Shown here in pieces: positions 18,475-25,539 of a DNA stretch of 35,266 bases. The notes beneath the pieces are model-generated. The model was given only the letters and a program-made list of their open reading frames with translations, did no database searches and had not been told where the DNA came from. Location: NCBI GenBank assembly GCA_031279305.1, contig JAITIS010000095.1:1-35266 (forward strand), read 5' to 3'. The position numbers and the translations under genes were made by a program. Positions within the stretch are counted from its first letter, which is position 1. Each line of letters opens with the position of its first letter. This DNA comes from Candidatus Margulisiibacteriota bacterium (GTDB lineage: Bacteria > Margulisbacteria > Termititenacia > Termititenacales > Termititenacaceae).

Positions 18475-18530
18475 CCCCTCTTCGCTAGGGGGGCGTCAAA
18501 AATTCACAAAGCAAATTTTTGACAGAGGGG
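18475..18530. repeat. Nested palindromic element, MITE- or REP-like
   Basis: CCCCTC (18475-18480) pairs with GAGGGG (18525-18530), enclosing a perfect ten-base inverted repeat, GTCAAAAATT (18495-18504) and AATTTTTGAC (18514-18523), with a nine-base loop. A second short stem, CCCCT with AGGGG at 18485-18489, can form inside. It lies between divergent genes and codes for nothing. The design looks like a small dispersed repeat, but only one copy is present here. Confidence 0.5.
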
Positions 18531-18553
18531 TCATACGCCTGCCGCGCAAACTA

Positions 18554-18562
18554 TGCTATAAT
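18554..18562 (+). promoter_or_regulatory. Extended -10 promoter of the parvulin gene
   Basis: TGC then perfect TATAAT (18557-18562). The expected start is near 18569, giving a leader of about 22 bases with GGGGGGA before ATG 18591. A TTGACA at 18519-18524 is 32 bases upstream of the -10, too far to be its -35. Confidence 0.55.
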
Positions 18563-18590
18563 CACCAAAACTTTTTGGGGGGATTTGCGT

Positions 18591-19409
18591 ATGAAAAAAT
18601 TAGCGCTTCTGCTTGTCATTTCGGGATTATTTGCCGCGCCGCCCAAAGGCACGGTCGCCACGGTCGCCACGGATAATTACGTCGTCACTACGGACATCCA
18701 GACACGCATTGACGCCCTGCCCGCGCAGTACGTGCAGTACTACGCCTCGCCGGACGGCAAAAAACAGCTGTTAGATCAGATCATCGAGGAAAAACTGCTG
18801 GCCGTGGAGGCCGGCGCGCGCGGCTACGCCACCAATAATGAGGTGCTCCGCACGCTGGACAGCATCAAAGAAGAAGTAATGGTGCGCCAGTACGTCAAAG
18901 ACGAGGTGGGCAAACTGACTATCAGCGACAGCGAGATCAGCGCTTACTACAACGCCAATCTGGAAAAATTTATGCAGCCCGAAGCGGTGCGCGCCAGCCA
19001 TATACTGGTGGACGCCGAAGAAGCGGCCAAAGAAATACTCGCGCAGTTAAATAACGGCGGCGATTTTGCCGCGCTGGCCAAAGAAAAATCCACCGACACC
19101 GGCAGCGCCGTGAACGGCGGCGATTTGGATTTTTTCACCCGCGGCCAGATGGTCAAGCCTTTTGAGGACGCGGCATTTGGCCTCAAAAAAAACGAGACGG
19201 GCAAAACTCCGGTTAAAACTCAGTTCGGCTGGCATATTATCCGCGTCACGGACAAGCGCGCCGCCAAACAGCAGGCGCTGGCCGAGGTCAAGCAGGCTAT
19301 CCGCGGCGAGCTGCTCCTAGAAAAACAGCGCGCTAAAGTAACCAGCCTGATCTCCGCCGCCAAAACGAAATATCCGGTCGAGACCCACGCTGAAAATCTA
19401 AAATGGTAA
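18591..19409 (+). CDS. Parvulin-type peptidyl-prolyl isomerase, secreted (PpiC/SurA/PrsA-like)
   Basis: A 272-residue exported foldase. A signal peptide covers about residues 1-16 (MKKLALLLVISGLFAA). An N-terminal helical SurA-N-like region follows (about 25-115), then the parvulin domain (about 125-225) with ASHILVDAEEAAKEILAQL, FAALAKEKSTDTGS, GGDLDFFTRGQMVKPFEDA and TQFGWHIIRV. The start ATG has a GGGGGGA site. It would help fold outer-membrane or periplasmic proteins such as the barrel and pilus proteins. ispE starts four bases after its stop, so the two are probably one transcript. Confidence 0.9.
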   Translation: MKKLALLLVISGLFAAPPKGTVATVATDNYVVTTDIQTRIDALPAQYVQYYASPDGKKQLLDQIIEEKLLAVEAGARGYATNNEVLRTLDSIKEEVMVRQYVKDEVGKLTISDSEISAYYNANLEKFMQPEAVRASHILVDAEEAAKEILAQLNNGGDFAALAKEKSTDTGSAVNGGDLDFFTRGQMVKPFEDAAFGLKKNETGKTPVKTQFGWHIIRVTDKRAAKQQALAEVKQAIRGELLLEKQRAKVTSLISAAKTKYPVETHAENLKW

Positions 19410-19413
19410 GCGC

Positions 19414-20262
19414 GTGCGGGTACAAAGCGCCGCCAAAATAAATCTAGTCCTAAACGTTCTAGCTCGGCGCGCTGATCATTATCACGAATTGCGCGCTGTT
19501 TTGCAGACAGTCTCGTTGTGCGATTATCTGGACTTCGCGCGGGCGCAGACGCTGGAAATACACGCGCCAGTCGGTATCACGGCAGAGCTTGAGCAAAATC
19601 TAATCTATCGCGCGGCGCGTAAATTTCTGGATAGATACACGCCGGGAGCGGGCGTTCGGATCACCCTGACCAAAAATATTCCGCTGGCGGCCGGTCTGGC
19701 TGGCGGCTCCACGGACTGCGCCGGCGCTCTGATAGGCCTAAACGAATTTTTGGCCGTGCACGCGCCGCCGGAGGAACTGGAGGAAATCGCCGACAGCCTC
19801 GGCTCAGACACGGCCTACTGCCTGCGCGGCGGCACCTATCTGGCTACAGGACGGGGCGAGCTCCTGCAAAAACTGCCGGAATTGCCAAAAATGACCGGAT
19901 TGATCTTAAAACCGCCTTTCCCGCTCTCCACCGCGGCGGTATACGCCAGATTTTCCGGACAAAATACGCCCTGCGATCTGAGCGCTTATGAGCGCGGAGA
20001 AGCCGCCGCGCATTTAGCTCTGAATATGCGCAACGATCTGACCGTCCCGGCGTTAAGTCTCCGCCCGGAGCTAAAAGATTATCTGCGCCGGGTAGAACAA
20101 ACATCTCCGGCGGTTTGCCAGATGTCCGGTTCCGGCCCCGCGATATTTGCCTTTTATCCGCATATTTCCGCCAGAGACACAGCCGTCGCCGCGCTTTCCA
20201 GAACCTGTGAGGTGTATCCTGTAGAAACCGTGCAGACAGCGCAAAAAATACTATATGATTAG
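19414..20262 (+). CDS. ispE: 4-diphosphocytidyl-2-C-methyl-D-erythritol kinase IspE
   Basis: A 282-residue GHMP kinase of the non-mevalonate isoprenoid pathway. The opening QSAAKINLVLNVLARRADHYHEL is the IspE signature (Lys and Asn contacts); the ATP-binding loop is PLAAGLAGGSTDCAGA (about residues 90-105); the third motif is MSGSGPAIFAFYP (about 235-247). It starts with GTG 19414, four bases after the parvulin stop, with only a weak ribosome site, so translation is probably coupled. The gene is followed by the AT-rich intergenic region. Confidence 0.93.
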   Translation: MRVQSAAKINLVLNVLARRADHYHELRAVLQTVSLCDYLDFARAQTLEIHAPVGITAELEQNLIYRAARKFLDRYTPGAGVRITLTKNIPLAAGLAGGSTDCAGALIGLNEFLAVHAPPEELEEIADSLGSDTAYCLRGGTYLATGRGELLQKLPELPKMTGLILKPPFPLSTAAVYARFSGQNTPCDLSAYERGEAAAHLALNMRNDLTVPALSLRPELKDYLRRVEQTSPAVCQMSGSGPAIFAFYPHISARDTAVAALSRTCEVYPVETVQTAQKILYD

Positions 20263-20312
20263 TTTATCCACCAGTTATACACAGGCTCCCGCGCGGACGT
20301 CACGGCGCCAAC

Positions 20313-20340
20313 AAGCCCATTCGGGGCTTATTAGTCCTTT
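20313..20340 (+). terminator. Weak hairpin after ispE
   Basis: AAGCCC (20313-20318) and GGGCTT (20324-20329) form a six-base stem with a five-base loop, followed by a broken T-rich stretch. It could end the parvulin-ispE transcript, but the stem is short and the T run poor. Confidence 0.35.
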
Positions 20341-20361
20341 TCCCTGCCAGCGCCAGCAAAG

Positions 20362-20409
20362 ACACTATCTATATGGTTTATCATATCAACAAATCTGCAT
20401 ATATAGTGT
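20362..20409. repeat. Imperfect inverted repeat in the AT-rich region
   Basis: ACACTATCTATATG at 20362-20375 pairs with CATATATAGTGT at 20398-20409, 12 base pairs with a bulge and mismatch, around a loop of 22 bases. It could be a protein-binding dyad or a cruciform within the origin-like region. Confidence 0.4.
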
Positions 20410-20526
20410 TCAAAAATTTTAACAATTCTTAGATATTTTTTAATTAGCGAAGTATATCCACTATATTTTCAACAAGTTATACACATAGCAAACCAGATAG
20501 TATTTTTAGCCTTTGTTCCCCTAAAT

Positions 20527-21486
20527 CTAACAAATTTGCAGCTCATCCGGGATGGTCAGGCCTTGTTGCAAAATATCCTGTCTGCTTTGCTCAAAAGAAT
20601 AAAAGACCTGATCCGTAAAAGAGCGGTATTCGAAAAAACCCGAACGGCCTCGGAAACCGCGCGGATCAGCCGCGCAGAGTCGGCGGTACAGCCGCTGGGA
20701 CAAAACCGCCAGCAGCACCGCGCGCAAAAGATACTCCGCTATGCCCAGATCCAGCAGGCGGGCAAAGGCTTCCTGCGTGTCGCGCGTATGCAGCGTGGCC
20801 AATACCAGATGTCCGGTTAGCGCGGCGCGCACCGCTATCCGCGCCGTAATCTCATCGCGGATCTCCCCGATAAAAATAATATCCGGGTCCTGCCTGAGCA
20901 CCGCGCGCAGCACGGAGGCAAAATCCAGCTCGCGGGCGGCGTTGATCTGCACCTGATTGATGCCCGGCAGCTGGTATTCGATCGGGTCTTCAATAGTGAC
21001 AATGTTTTTCTGCGCGCAGTCTAATAATTTCAGCAGAGAATACAGCGTGGTCGTCTTGCCGGAGCCGGTAGGTCCGGTCACCAGCAGCAGCCCCGCCGGC
21101 CGCCGGATATTCGCACGCAGAGAAACCAGCGCCGGCCCCGGCAGACCCAGCTCGCTCAGCGTGAGGCGCAGGGTGGAGCTTAAAATCCGTAGCACTATTT
21201 TTTCTCCCTGAAAGACCGGCATTACCGCCAGACGCACATCTCTCTCTTTGTAAGTAAAACGCCCGTCCTGCAGGCCATAGCGGTTGGTGTCCAATCCGGC
21301 CATAATTTTGAGCCGGGTGAAAAACTGTTCTCTGGCCGGCAAAGAATAGGTGCGCCAGAGTCTGAGCAGACCGTCCTCGCGGTAGCGCACCCGAAAAAAA
21401 TCCCGGAAAGTCTCAATATGCACATCCGAAATATCTGCGGACAGGCAGTTGTCGAGCATCTCATTTATCTCTTTAACCGGATTCAC
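20527..21486 (-). CDS. Orphan GspE/PilB-type ATPase
   Basis: A 319-residue type II secretion/type IV pilus ATPase with a short start: only the N2-like domain (SADISDVHIETFRDFFRVRY) and the motor domain. Walker A GPTGSGKT is at residues 138-145, the Asp box IVTIEDPIEYQLPG at 162-175, Walker B DPDIIFIGEIRDE at 200-212 and the His box HLVLATLHT at 226-234. It lacks the N1 domain, and only one Cys remains of the zinc-binding CxxC loop before the C-terminal end. It has no secretion genes beside it and differs from cpaF, so it may serve a second pilus or transformation system encoded elsewhere. It starts at GTG with no clear ribosome site. Confidence 0.85.
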   Translation of the reverse strand: MNPVKEINEMLDNCLSADISDVHIETFRDFFRVRYREDGLLRLWRTYSLPAREQFFTRLKIMAGLDTNRYGLQDGRFTYKERDVRLAVMPVFQGEKIVLRILSSTLRLTLSELGLPGPALVSLRANIRRPAGLLLVTGPTGSGKTTTLYSLLKLLDCAQKNIVTIEDPIEYQLPGINQVQINAARELDFASVLRAVLRQDPDIIFIGEIRDEITARIAVRAALTGHLVLATLHTRDTQEAFARLLDLGIAEYLLRAVLLAVLSQRLYRRLCAADPRGFRGRSGFFEYRSFTDQVFYSFEQSRQDILQQGLTIPDELQIC

Positions 21487-21502
21487 GGCTTAAAAACCGC
21501 AA

Positions 21503-21526
21503 AAAATATGCCAGCTGGCATATTTT
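21503..21526. promoter_or_regulatory. 24-bp perfect palindrome, operator-like
   Basis: AAAATATGCCAG is followed directly by its exact reverse complement. The palindrome lies between the divergent GspE-like gene and the small membrane gene, with its end 13 bases before the plus-strand -10 (21540), where a -35 would be. It is well placed to be an operator for a dimeric repressor acting on both sides. It could also form a hairpin in the GspE leader. Confidence 0.55.
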
Positions 21527-21539
21527 CCCGGAATTGCGG

Positions 21540-21546
21540 TATAATA
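21540..21546 (+). promoter_or_regulatory. -10 element of the 57-aa/GH116 operon, overlapping a minus-strand -10
   Basis: Perfect TATAAT at 21540-21545 on the plus strand, 26 bases before the small gene's ATG. On the minus strand TATTAT occupies 21546-21541, and could drive the GspE-like gene with a leader of about 48 bases. No good -35 is seen on either side. Confidence 0.45.
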
Positions 21547-21571
21547 CTTAATCTTTACTGCGAGGTGCGCA

Positions 21572-21745
21572 ATGCTGGTTTTGGTGATCGGTATTTGTAT
21601 GTCTTTAGGCTTATGGAGCGCTGTTTATCTGGGGTTCAAAGAAAAATACAGCGCCAGCGAAGGCACGTTAGCCCTGCTGGTTTTAGAAATTTTATTCCTG
21701 AGCAGCGGTTTAATTATTTACGGATTGGCCGGGCTGTTCCGCTAG
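21572..21745 (+). CDS. Small two-helix membrane protein, 57 aa
   Basis: A 57-codon frame with ATG at 21572 preceded by GAGGTG. It has two hydrophobic segments, about residues 1-20 (MLVLVIGICMSLGLWSAVYL) and 33-57 (LALLVLEILFLSSGLIIYGL), with a charged loop (FKEKYSASEG) between them. I do not know the family. The stop TAG is followed directly by the ATG of the GH116 gene, so the two are translationally coupled. A role in holding or exporting the glycosidase product is only a guess. Confidence 0.65.
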   Translation: MLVLVIGICMSLGLWSAVYLGFKEKYSASEGTLALLVLEILFLSSGLIIYGLAGLFR

Positions 21746-24019
21746 ATGTCCGGGCAGTCCAGCATACCGGCCAGCGCCTATACTATTACGCTGGATAAAC
21801 TTAAACGGCTGAAACCACTCAAGCCCGGAGCGGCTTTTCCAATGATAAACACGTTTCCGCACGGCAGTCCGCTAGGCGGATTCGGCGCCGGCACTTTCAG
21901 CCGCAGTCCTTATGGAGATTTCAACATCTGGCATCTTTTTCCCGGCGTGCATATTGAAAAAAATCTGGAGCACTGCGCGCTGGTTATCCGGCGTCAGAGC
22001 CGGAAAAAAATCCGGGTTCAGCCGCTTTCACTGAAAGACACTATCTGGGGCGGACAGCAATTAAATCCTAAAAAATGCGTATATTCCGCGCTTTACCCGC
22101 GCTCGTGGTATGTGTACCGCGAGCTGGATGTGACAGTGGAGCAGCACTCGCCGGTGCTGCCGCATAATTATAAAGAAACATCTTACCCGGTGGCTTGTTT
22201 CAATGTGCTGATAAACAACAGGCATTCCACGCCTGAGGAAGTATCCGTGTTGTTCTCCTGGCAAAACATCTTAGGTTTTGCTTATGAAGGCGGCGACAAT
22301 GCCGCGAAATATAAATTCCGCCCGCTTAAAACGCGCCGTTACAACGAGCGCTGTTCGGACTATGAATATCAGGGCATTTTGTTCAAGGCAGACAGTGCCG
22401 GCGGAGACGCTCTGGACGGAGAAATGTGTCTGGCCACGCGCGCGCCGGCCGGCGCGCGCGTGTCATTCTGCACGCAGTACGACGCGGAACAGCCGCCGGA
22501 TGTTGTCCGGGAGCCTTTCGCCACCCGCGGCGTCCTGCACGAGCGTGCATCTGTCGAATGCGCGTATCCCGCCGGGGCCATAGCCGTAAAAGCGCTGGTT
22601 AATCCGGGCGAGACAGTGACCGTGCCTTTTGCGCTGGTCTGGGATATACCCCGCTGTCTGCGCGGACAGGTCGTCCGCTACTATACCAGATACTGGGGCG
22701 CTGGGGGCGGCAGCGCTTTTGCTCTGGCCAAAGACGCCTTGCAAAATCCGCGCGGGCCGGAAATCGCAAAATGGCAGAACGCTCTGGCGCGTAAAATGCC
22801 GGCTAGACTGGCCGGCGCGTTGTTTAACGAGCTGTACTATCTGGCTGACGGCGGTTCGCTCTGGGATGCGGAGAGCGGAATGTTTTCTTTGCTGGAATGT
22901 TTTGATTATCCTTTTTACGAAACGCTGGATGTGCGTTTTTACGGTTCTTTTCCGCTGGCCAAACTCTGGCCGGAGATCGAAAAAAGGATTATGCGCGAAT
23001 TTGGCCGGACGATTTTTCAGGAAGATGCGGTCAGAGTCACCTATCACGCGCAGGCGTCTGTGCTTAAAGACGTGGCGGTCAGCGGCGAACACAATAAAAA
23101 TTTTATCCAAAAAGACCTGCGCAAACGCCAATATGCTCTGCCGCACGATCTGGGCGCGCCGGACGAAAAACCGTGGGTCAAACTTAACGCCTACACTTGG
23201 CAAAACGCCAACCGCTGGAAAGATCTGAATTCTAAATATGTGCTGTTAGTCTACCGCGCTTATTATTACAGCGGCAAAAAAGACCGGGATTTCCTCGCCG
23301 CCCAGTGGCCGGGGCTGATCAAGGCCGTAGAATACCTGAACACTCTGGATACGGACGGGGACGGCTTGCCGGAAAACGAGCATTTTCCCGACCAGACCTT
23401 TGACAACTGGCTGATGCGCGGCACTTCGGCCTACTGCGGCATTCTGCGGCTGGCGGCTTTGCAGGCCGGAGTGCAGATCGCGGAGCTGCTGGCTGAAAAA
23501 GCGCAGGCCAAAGAATGGCGCCTGCTCTTAAAAAGAGCCAAAGACTCTCTTAATCAAAAACTCTGGAACGGCAGATATTTCCGTTTTGACGAAAATTCGG
23601 ACATCGTGATGGCCGCTCAGCTGACCGGACAGTGGTATCTGGAGCAGCTGCATCTGCCGTCTGTGCTGGAAGACTGGCAGATAGATGCCACGCTCAAGAA
23701 TGTGTACCGGCAGAATTTTCGGGGCGTCGCCGGCGGCCGCAGCGGATTGATTAATGGACGCACGAAGGACGGACGGCCTGTGGACACCAGACAGGGCAAC
23801 GACGCTTGGGTCGGCATCAATTACGCTTTTGCCTGTCATCTGCTCCTGCGCGGCCAGAAAACACGGGCGAAAAAGATCTTAAACCGCGCGCTAAACGCTC
23901 TGCAGTCCGGCGGTATGCTTTTCCGCACGCCGGAAGCTTGGAACGCCGGCAACCACACTTACATCGCCTCGATGTATATGCGCCCCGGAGTTATCTGGGC
24001 GCTGGCCGACTGGTGCTAA
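21746..24019 (+). CDS. GH116 family glycosidase (GBA2-like, DUF608)
   Basis: A 757-residue glycosidase. The N-terminal beta-sandwich begins NTFPHGSPLGGFGAGTFSRS (about residues 35-54); the alpha/alpha-barrel follows from about residue 350. The family region LLECFDYPFYETLDVRFY (residues 382-399) holds the likely nucleophile Glu384, and DTDGDGLPENEHFPDQTFDN (535-554) the likely general acid/base Asp in DQTFD. These assignments come from the GBA2-like pattern, from memory. Known members cleave beta-glucosides, including glucosylceramide. There is no signal peptide, so it probably acts in the cytoplasm. The last 29 bases overlap the convergent nadB. Confidence 0.85.
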   Translation: MSGQSSIPASAYTITLDKLKRLKPLKPGAAFPMINTFPHGSPLGGFGAGTFSRSPYGDFNIWHLFPGVHIEKNLEHCALVIRRQSRKKIRVQPLSLKDTIWGGQQLNPKKCVYSALYPRSWYVYRELDVTVEQHSPVLPHNYKETSYPVACFNVLINNRHSTPEEVSVLFSWQNILGFAYEGGDNAAKYKFRPLKTRRYNERCSDYEYQGILFKADSAGGDALDGEMCLATRAPAGARVSFCTQYDAEQPPDVVREPFATRGVLHERASVECAYPAGAIAVKALVNPGETVTVPFALVWDIPRCLRGQVVRYYTRYWGAGGGSAFALAKDALQNPRGPEIAKWQNALARKMPARLAGALFNELYYLADGGSLWDAESGMFSLLECFDYPFYETLDVRFYGSFPLAKLWPEIEKRIMREFGRTIFQEDAVRVTYHAQASVLKDVAVSGEHNKNFIQKDLRKRQYALPHDLGAPDEKPWVKLNAYTWQNANRWKDLNSKYVLLVYRAYYYSGKKDRDFLAAQWPGLIKAVEYLNTLDTDGDGLPENEHFPDQTFDNWLMRGTSAYCGILRLAALQAGVQIAELLAEKAQAKEWRLLLKRAKDSLNQKLWNGRYFRFDENSDIVMAAQLTGQWYLEQLHLPSVLEDWQIDATLKNVYRQNFRGVAGGRSGLINGRTKDGRPVDTRQGNDAWVGINYAFACHLLLRGQKTRAKKILNRALNALQSGGMLFRTPEAWNAGNHTYIASMYMRPGVIWALADWC

Positions 24020-25514
24020 CCACGCACAGACGGCGCTTGTACAGCAGACGACGCCGCGGATAATCCGCCCGGTAATGCGCGCCCCGGCTCTCCCGGCGGC
24101 GCAAAGCGCCGGCTAGGCAAAGCCTGGCGCAGAGCAGCAGATTGCGCTCTGCCGGAGAGCCGGGCGTCAATCTATCTAGTTCCCGTCCGGCCTGTTCCAG
24201 ACCGGCGCGGTCGCGGATGATCCCGGCGCCCCGCCACATAATCTCTTGCAGAGCCGCGCGGATGCCGGACGGTTTGTCTATTTTAATTTCCGGTATTTCC
24301 GCCGGGCGGCGCAAAACGCCGCGGAAGCGCAAAGCCGTCTCCGCCGCGCGCCGGCCAAAGACCAGCCCCTCCAGCAGGGAATTAGAGGCCAGCCGGTTGG
24401 CTCCGTGCAGGCCAGCCGACGCGCATTCGCCGCAGGCCAAAAGCCCCGGTATGCTGGTCCGGGCGTGAATATCCGCGGCGATGCCGCCCATCGCATAATG
24501 CGCCGCCGGCACCACCGGCACTAAATCTTTGGCGATATTGATGCCCAGTGTCCGGCATTGCCTGTATATGGCAGGGAAACGCCCGCGCGGATCTACCGCG
24601 GCGGTGGTGAAATCCAGCAGCACGTGATCGGCGTTGGTTTTTCGCATTTCCGCCACGCTCGCTCTGGCGACTATATCGCGCGGCGCCAGCTCGGCCAGCG
24701 GATGATAATCCGGCATAAAACGCCGGCGCAGGACATTGCGCAGCACGGCGCCCTCGCCGCGCACCGCTTCGGAGATCAAAAATTGCTGGCCGGCGGCGCC
24801 GGTGTGCAGCGCCGTCGGGTGAAACTGCACAAACTCCATATCGCGTATCCGCGCGCCGGCGCGGCAGGCCAGCGCGATGCCGTCGCCGGACAGCTCTGGA
24901 GGATTGGTATTATGCTTAAATATCTGCACATAGCCGCCGGTGGCGAGAATAGCGCAGCGCGCCAGCACGGCGAACTGTTCATTTTTTTTATTCAAGAAAA
25001 CAGCGCCGGCGCAGACGCCGTGCGCCAGCAGCAGTTCCAGACATTGCGTCTCCGGGTACACGGTCAGCCGTCCCCGCTGATTTTTTTGCAAATACTGCGC
25101 CATACCGCGCTCGACTTCCGCGCCGGTAGAATCCCCGGCGTGCAATATCCGGCGGTGAGAATGCGCCGCTTCCCGGCCCAGCGCCAGCCCCCGCTCGTCG
25201 CGGTCAAAAAACACGCCCATATTAAGCAGTTCCGCCGCCGCCGGTATGCCCTGCCTGACCAGCGTGCGCACAGCCCGGCGGTCGCACAGCCCGGCGCCGG
25301 CATACAGCGTGTCCAGATAATGCGCGCGCGGACTGTCCAGCCGGTCCAAAGCCACGGCGATGCCGCCCTGCGCCAGCTGGGTGGCGCTGATATTGGGCGC
25401 GCCTTTGTGCGCCAGCGCGACGGCGCCGCCTCTGACCGCCCGGATCGCGGCAGATAGACCGGCCACGCCCGCGCCGATGATCAGCGTGTCGGCCTCGTAA
25501 ATTTTATTTATCAT
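23991..25514 (-). CDS. nadB: L-aspartate oxidase NadB
   Basis: A 507-residue flavoprotein that makes iminoaspartate for NAD synthesis. FAD binding is shown by TLIIGAGVAGLSAA (residues 10-23), followed by ATQLAQGGIAVALD. HRRILHAGDSTGAEVERGM and the RAGARIRDMEFVQFHPTAL block are typical of the NadB/SdhA family, as is GANRLASNSLLEGLVFG. The tail carries ESRGAHYRADYP, then an unusually basic end. The ATG at 25514 is set by homology. Neither nadA nor nadC is next to it. It diverges from ugd with only 25 bases between start codons. Confidence 0.93.
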   Translation of the reverse strand: MINKIYEADTLIIGAGVAGLSAAIRAVRGGAVALAHKGAPNISATQLAQGGIAVALDRLDSPRAHYLDTLYAGAGLCDRRAVRTLVRQGIPAAAELLNMGVFFDRDERGLALGREAAHSHRRILHAGDSTGAEVERGMAQYLQKNQRGRLTVYPETQCLELLLAHGVCAGAVFLNKKNEQFAVLARCAILATGGYVQIFKHNTNPPELSGDGIALACRAGARIRDMEFVQFHPTALHTGAAGQQFLISEAVRGEGAVLRNVLRRRFMPDYHPLAELAPRDIVARASVAEMRKTNADHVLLDFTTAAVDPRGRFPAIYRQCRTLGINIAKDLVPVVPAAHYAMGGIAADIHARTSIPGLLACGECASAGLHGANRLASNSLLEGLVFGRRAAETALRFRGVLRRPAEIPEIKIDKPSGIRAALQEIMWRGAGIIRDRAGLEQAGRELDRLTPGSPAERNLLLCARLCLAGALRRRESRGAHYRADYPRRRLLYKRRLCVVSTSRPAPR

Positions 25515-25521
25515 AGGGTTT

Positions 25522-25531
25522 AGTGTATCAT
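25522..25531. promoter_or_regulatory. Overlapping divergent -10 elements of nadB and ugd
   Basis: On the minus strand TGA then TACACT (25527-25522) ends eight bases before the nadB ATG. On the plus strand TATCAT (25526-25531) ends nine bases before the ugd ATG. Both imply leaderless transcripts, and no Shine-Dalgarno precedes either gene. The whole intergenic region is 25 bases. Confidence 0.45.
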
Positions 25532-25539
25532 ATCTCTCT

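Larger units (their letters stand above)
20264..20485 (+). other. DnaA-box-like cluster in an AT-rich gene-free region (possible origin)
   Basis: The 264 bases from 20263 to 20526 hold no gene. Two perfect TTATACACA 9-mers occur at 20275-20283 and 20477-20485. This is the sequence of an E. coli oriC box. A one-mismatch TTATCCACC is at 20264-20272, and a weaker copy at 20454-20462. All face the same way. Between them lie an AT-rich stretch (about 20361-20476) and an inverted repeat. Such a pattern is seen at replication origins, but no dnaA, dnaN or parAB is nearby, and the flanking genes converge. Confidence 0.4.

Noticed and set aside
18519-18524. TTGACA as the -35 of the parvulin promoter
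   Set aside because: It lies 32 bases before the -10, about twice the needed spacing; it also lies inside the palindromic element.
18650-18667. Two tandem copies of a nine-base unit in the parvulin gene near the signal peptide
   Set aside because: Only two full copies, in frame (Thr-Val-Ala), so any effect on phase is absent and chance is likely.
24558-25457. Long open frame of about 300 codons on the strand opposite nadB
   Set aside because: It is a shadow of the GC-rich nadB gene, with Arg/Gly/Ala-rich translation and no domain; nadB is clearly the real gene.
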